NCBI GenBank assembly: GCA_017430135.1
Contig: JAFRNM010000001.1
Span: 124,001 to 188,000, forward strand
Length of the DNA stretch: 64,000 nt
Source of the DNA: Clostridia bacterium
GTDB taxonomy: Bacteria; Bacillota; Clostridia; TANB77; CAG-508
Reading direction: 5' to 3'
The notes under the pieces were generated by a model. The model worked only from the letters and a program-made list of their open reading frames with translations, had not been told where the DNA came from and searched no databases. Made by a program: the position numbers and the translations under genes. Positions 63,564-64,000 of the stretch are shown here, in pieces. Position 1 is the first letter of the stretch, and each line of letters begins with the position of its first letter.

Positions 63564-64000
63564 CAATAATATGCTTTACAGAAGAAACAAATTTGTTAGT
63601 ATATAATTCACAAATATCGCATTCTGTACATATTTCCAACCTTTTTTCAAAAATTAAACTCAAAGTTGTAATAAATTCATCAATTTTATTATCTATTAAA
63701 TGAACATAAATTTTTTCAGGAAGAAGAGTGAGCAATGTGTTTAAAGTGTAGTCATTTGTAGAAAAAGAAATGTCAGATAAGAATTTGGCTTTAAACGCGT
63801 TTTTAGAATTGTTTATTATGTTTTTATTTGAATCTAATATAATTGTAAAATCCTTGGAATAAATAATATGCAAAACATCTTCAATAGGCTCAGAAGAATT
63901 TATATATAGTTTTAAAAGTGAGATAAATTCATTATATTCTTTCTCTAAAATATAGCTATTAACAGCATCTTCAACGATTCTTTCCAAAACGTTCCAATAA
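63559..64000 (-). CDS. ytxC: Putative sporulation protein YtxC-like (partial)
   Basis: The reading frame runs off the right edge: the frame is open upstream of the TTG at 63987, so the gene is truncated here. The visible C-terminal part matches the YtxC family pattern: VNSYILEKEYNEFISLLKLYI, EPIEDVLHIIYS, and the end LTLLPEKIYVHL. In Clostridia and Bacillus this protein is linked to sporulation. A Cys-containing tail (ICTECDICELY) resembles a metal-binding finger. Confidence 0.7.
   Translation of the reverse strand, partial: YWNVLERIVEDAVNSYILEKEYNEFISLLKLYINSSEPIEDVLHIIYSKDFTIILDSNKNIINNSKNAFKAKFLSDISFSTNDYTLNTLLTLLPEKIYVHLIDNKIDEFITTLSLIFEKRLEICTECDICELYTNKFVSSVKHIIE

Noticed and set aside
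1..64000. tRNA, rRNA or CRISPR genes
   Set aside because: None was recognised on reading both strands; no cloverleaf with a CCA-like end or repeated direct units was seen.

Overview
The window is AT-rich (about 30% GC by eye). It reads as the chromosome of an uncultured, spore-forming, anaerobic member of the Clostridia (Bacillota). Evidence for this: sporulation genes yabP, yabQ, spoVS and a ytxC-like gene; rubrerythrin; an ileS T-box leader; RemA; RNase Y; AGGAGG-type ribosome binding sites with some GTG and TTG starts; and RF2 with the classic +1 frameshift. No tRNA, rRNA, CRISPR array or complete insertion sequence was seen.

Layout. 1-9.9 kb is core: truB, rubrerythrin, rny, yabP-yabQ-divIC-like, mutL, and divergent guaA/guaB. 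10-15 kb is accessory: a P-loop kinase/ParB-like fusion, a three-gene operon with two tandem transglutaminase-like proteins, a DUF84 (YjjX-type) nucleotidase and a stand-alone DUF1980-like membrane protein. 15.1-20.6 kb holds a MacB-type ABC transporter and secA. 20.65-27.96 kb, between secA and miaB, is an accessory island: an eight-zinc-ribbon protein with an embedded VSR/PD-(D/E)XK-like nuclease, an adjacent trypsin-like protease, and a run of small acidic immunity-like proteins. 28-45.8 kb is core again: miaB, frr, ispA, uppS, cdsA, a short rseP, recJ, rel, a metallo-hydrolase, a phosphodiester glycosidase, a Crp/Fnr regulator, prfB, a candidate Fst-like type I toxin-antitoxin locus, and a T-box with ileS. 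45.8-51.3 kb holds a secreted SH3-CAP protein, glgP and a frameshifted prepilin/formylglycine-enzyme-like gene. 51.3-64 kb holds tmcAL, rnhA, an HD protein, dapA, a frameshifted rluA-type gene, asnB, rsmE, an AT-hook-tailed membrane protein, yicC-remA-rpoZ-gmk, ymdB, spoVS, a membrane-anchored protein and the ytxC-like end.

Many genes work in shared processes: isoprenoid and envelope-lipid synthesis (ispA, uppS, cdsA), purine supply and alarmone control (guaA, guaB, gmk, rel, rpoZ), RNA turnover and biofilm control (rny, ymdB, yicC, remA), and sporulation.

The most interesting signals are: (1) the zinc-ribbon nuclease plus protease operon bracketed by related GTGGACA/TGTCCAC repeats; (2) two families of intergenic palindromes whose arms are perfect or near-perfect within a copy but differ between copies; (3) a candidate Fst-like toxin-antitoxin locus beside prfB; (4) a prepilin/C-type-lectin-fold gene whose last codons look like a diversity-generating retroelement target; (5) three +1 frameshift positions that all fall at zero-frame CGG; (6) two genes whose SD lies in the 3' arm of a terminator hairpin with a TTG start after the U-tract.
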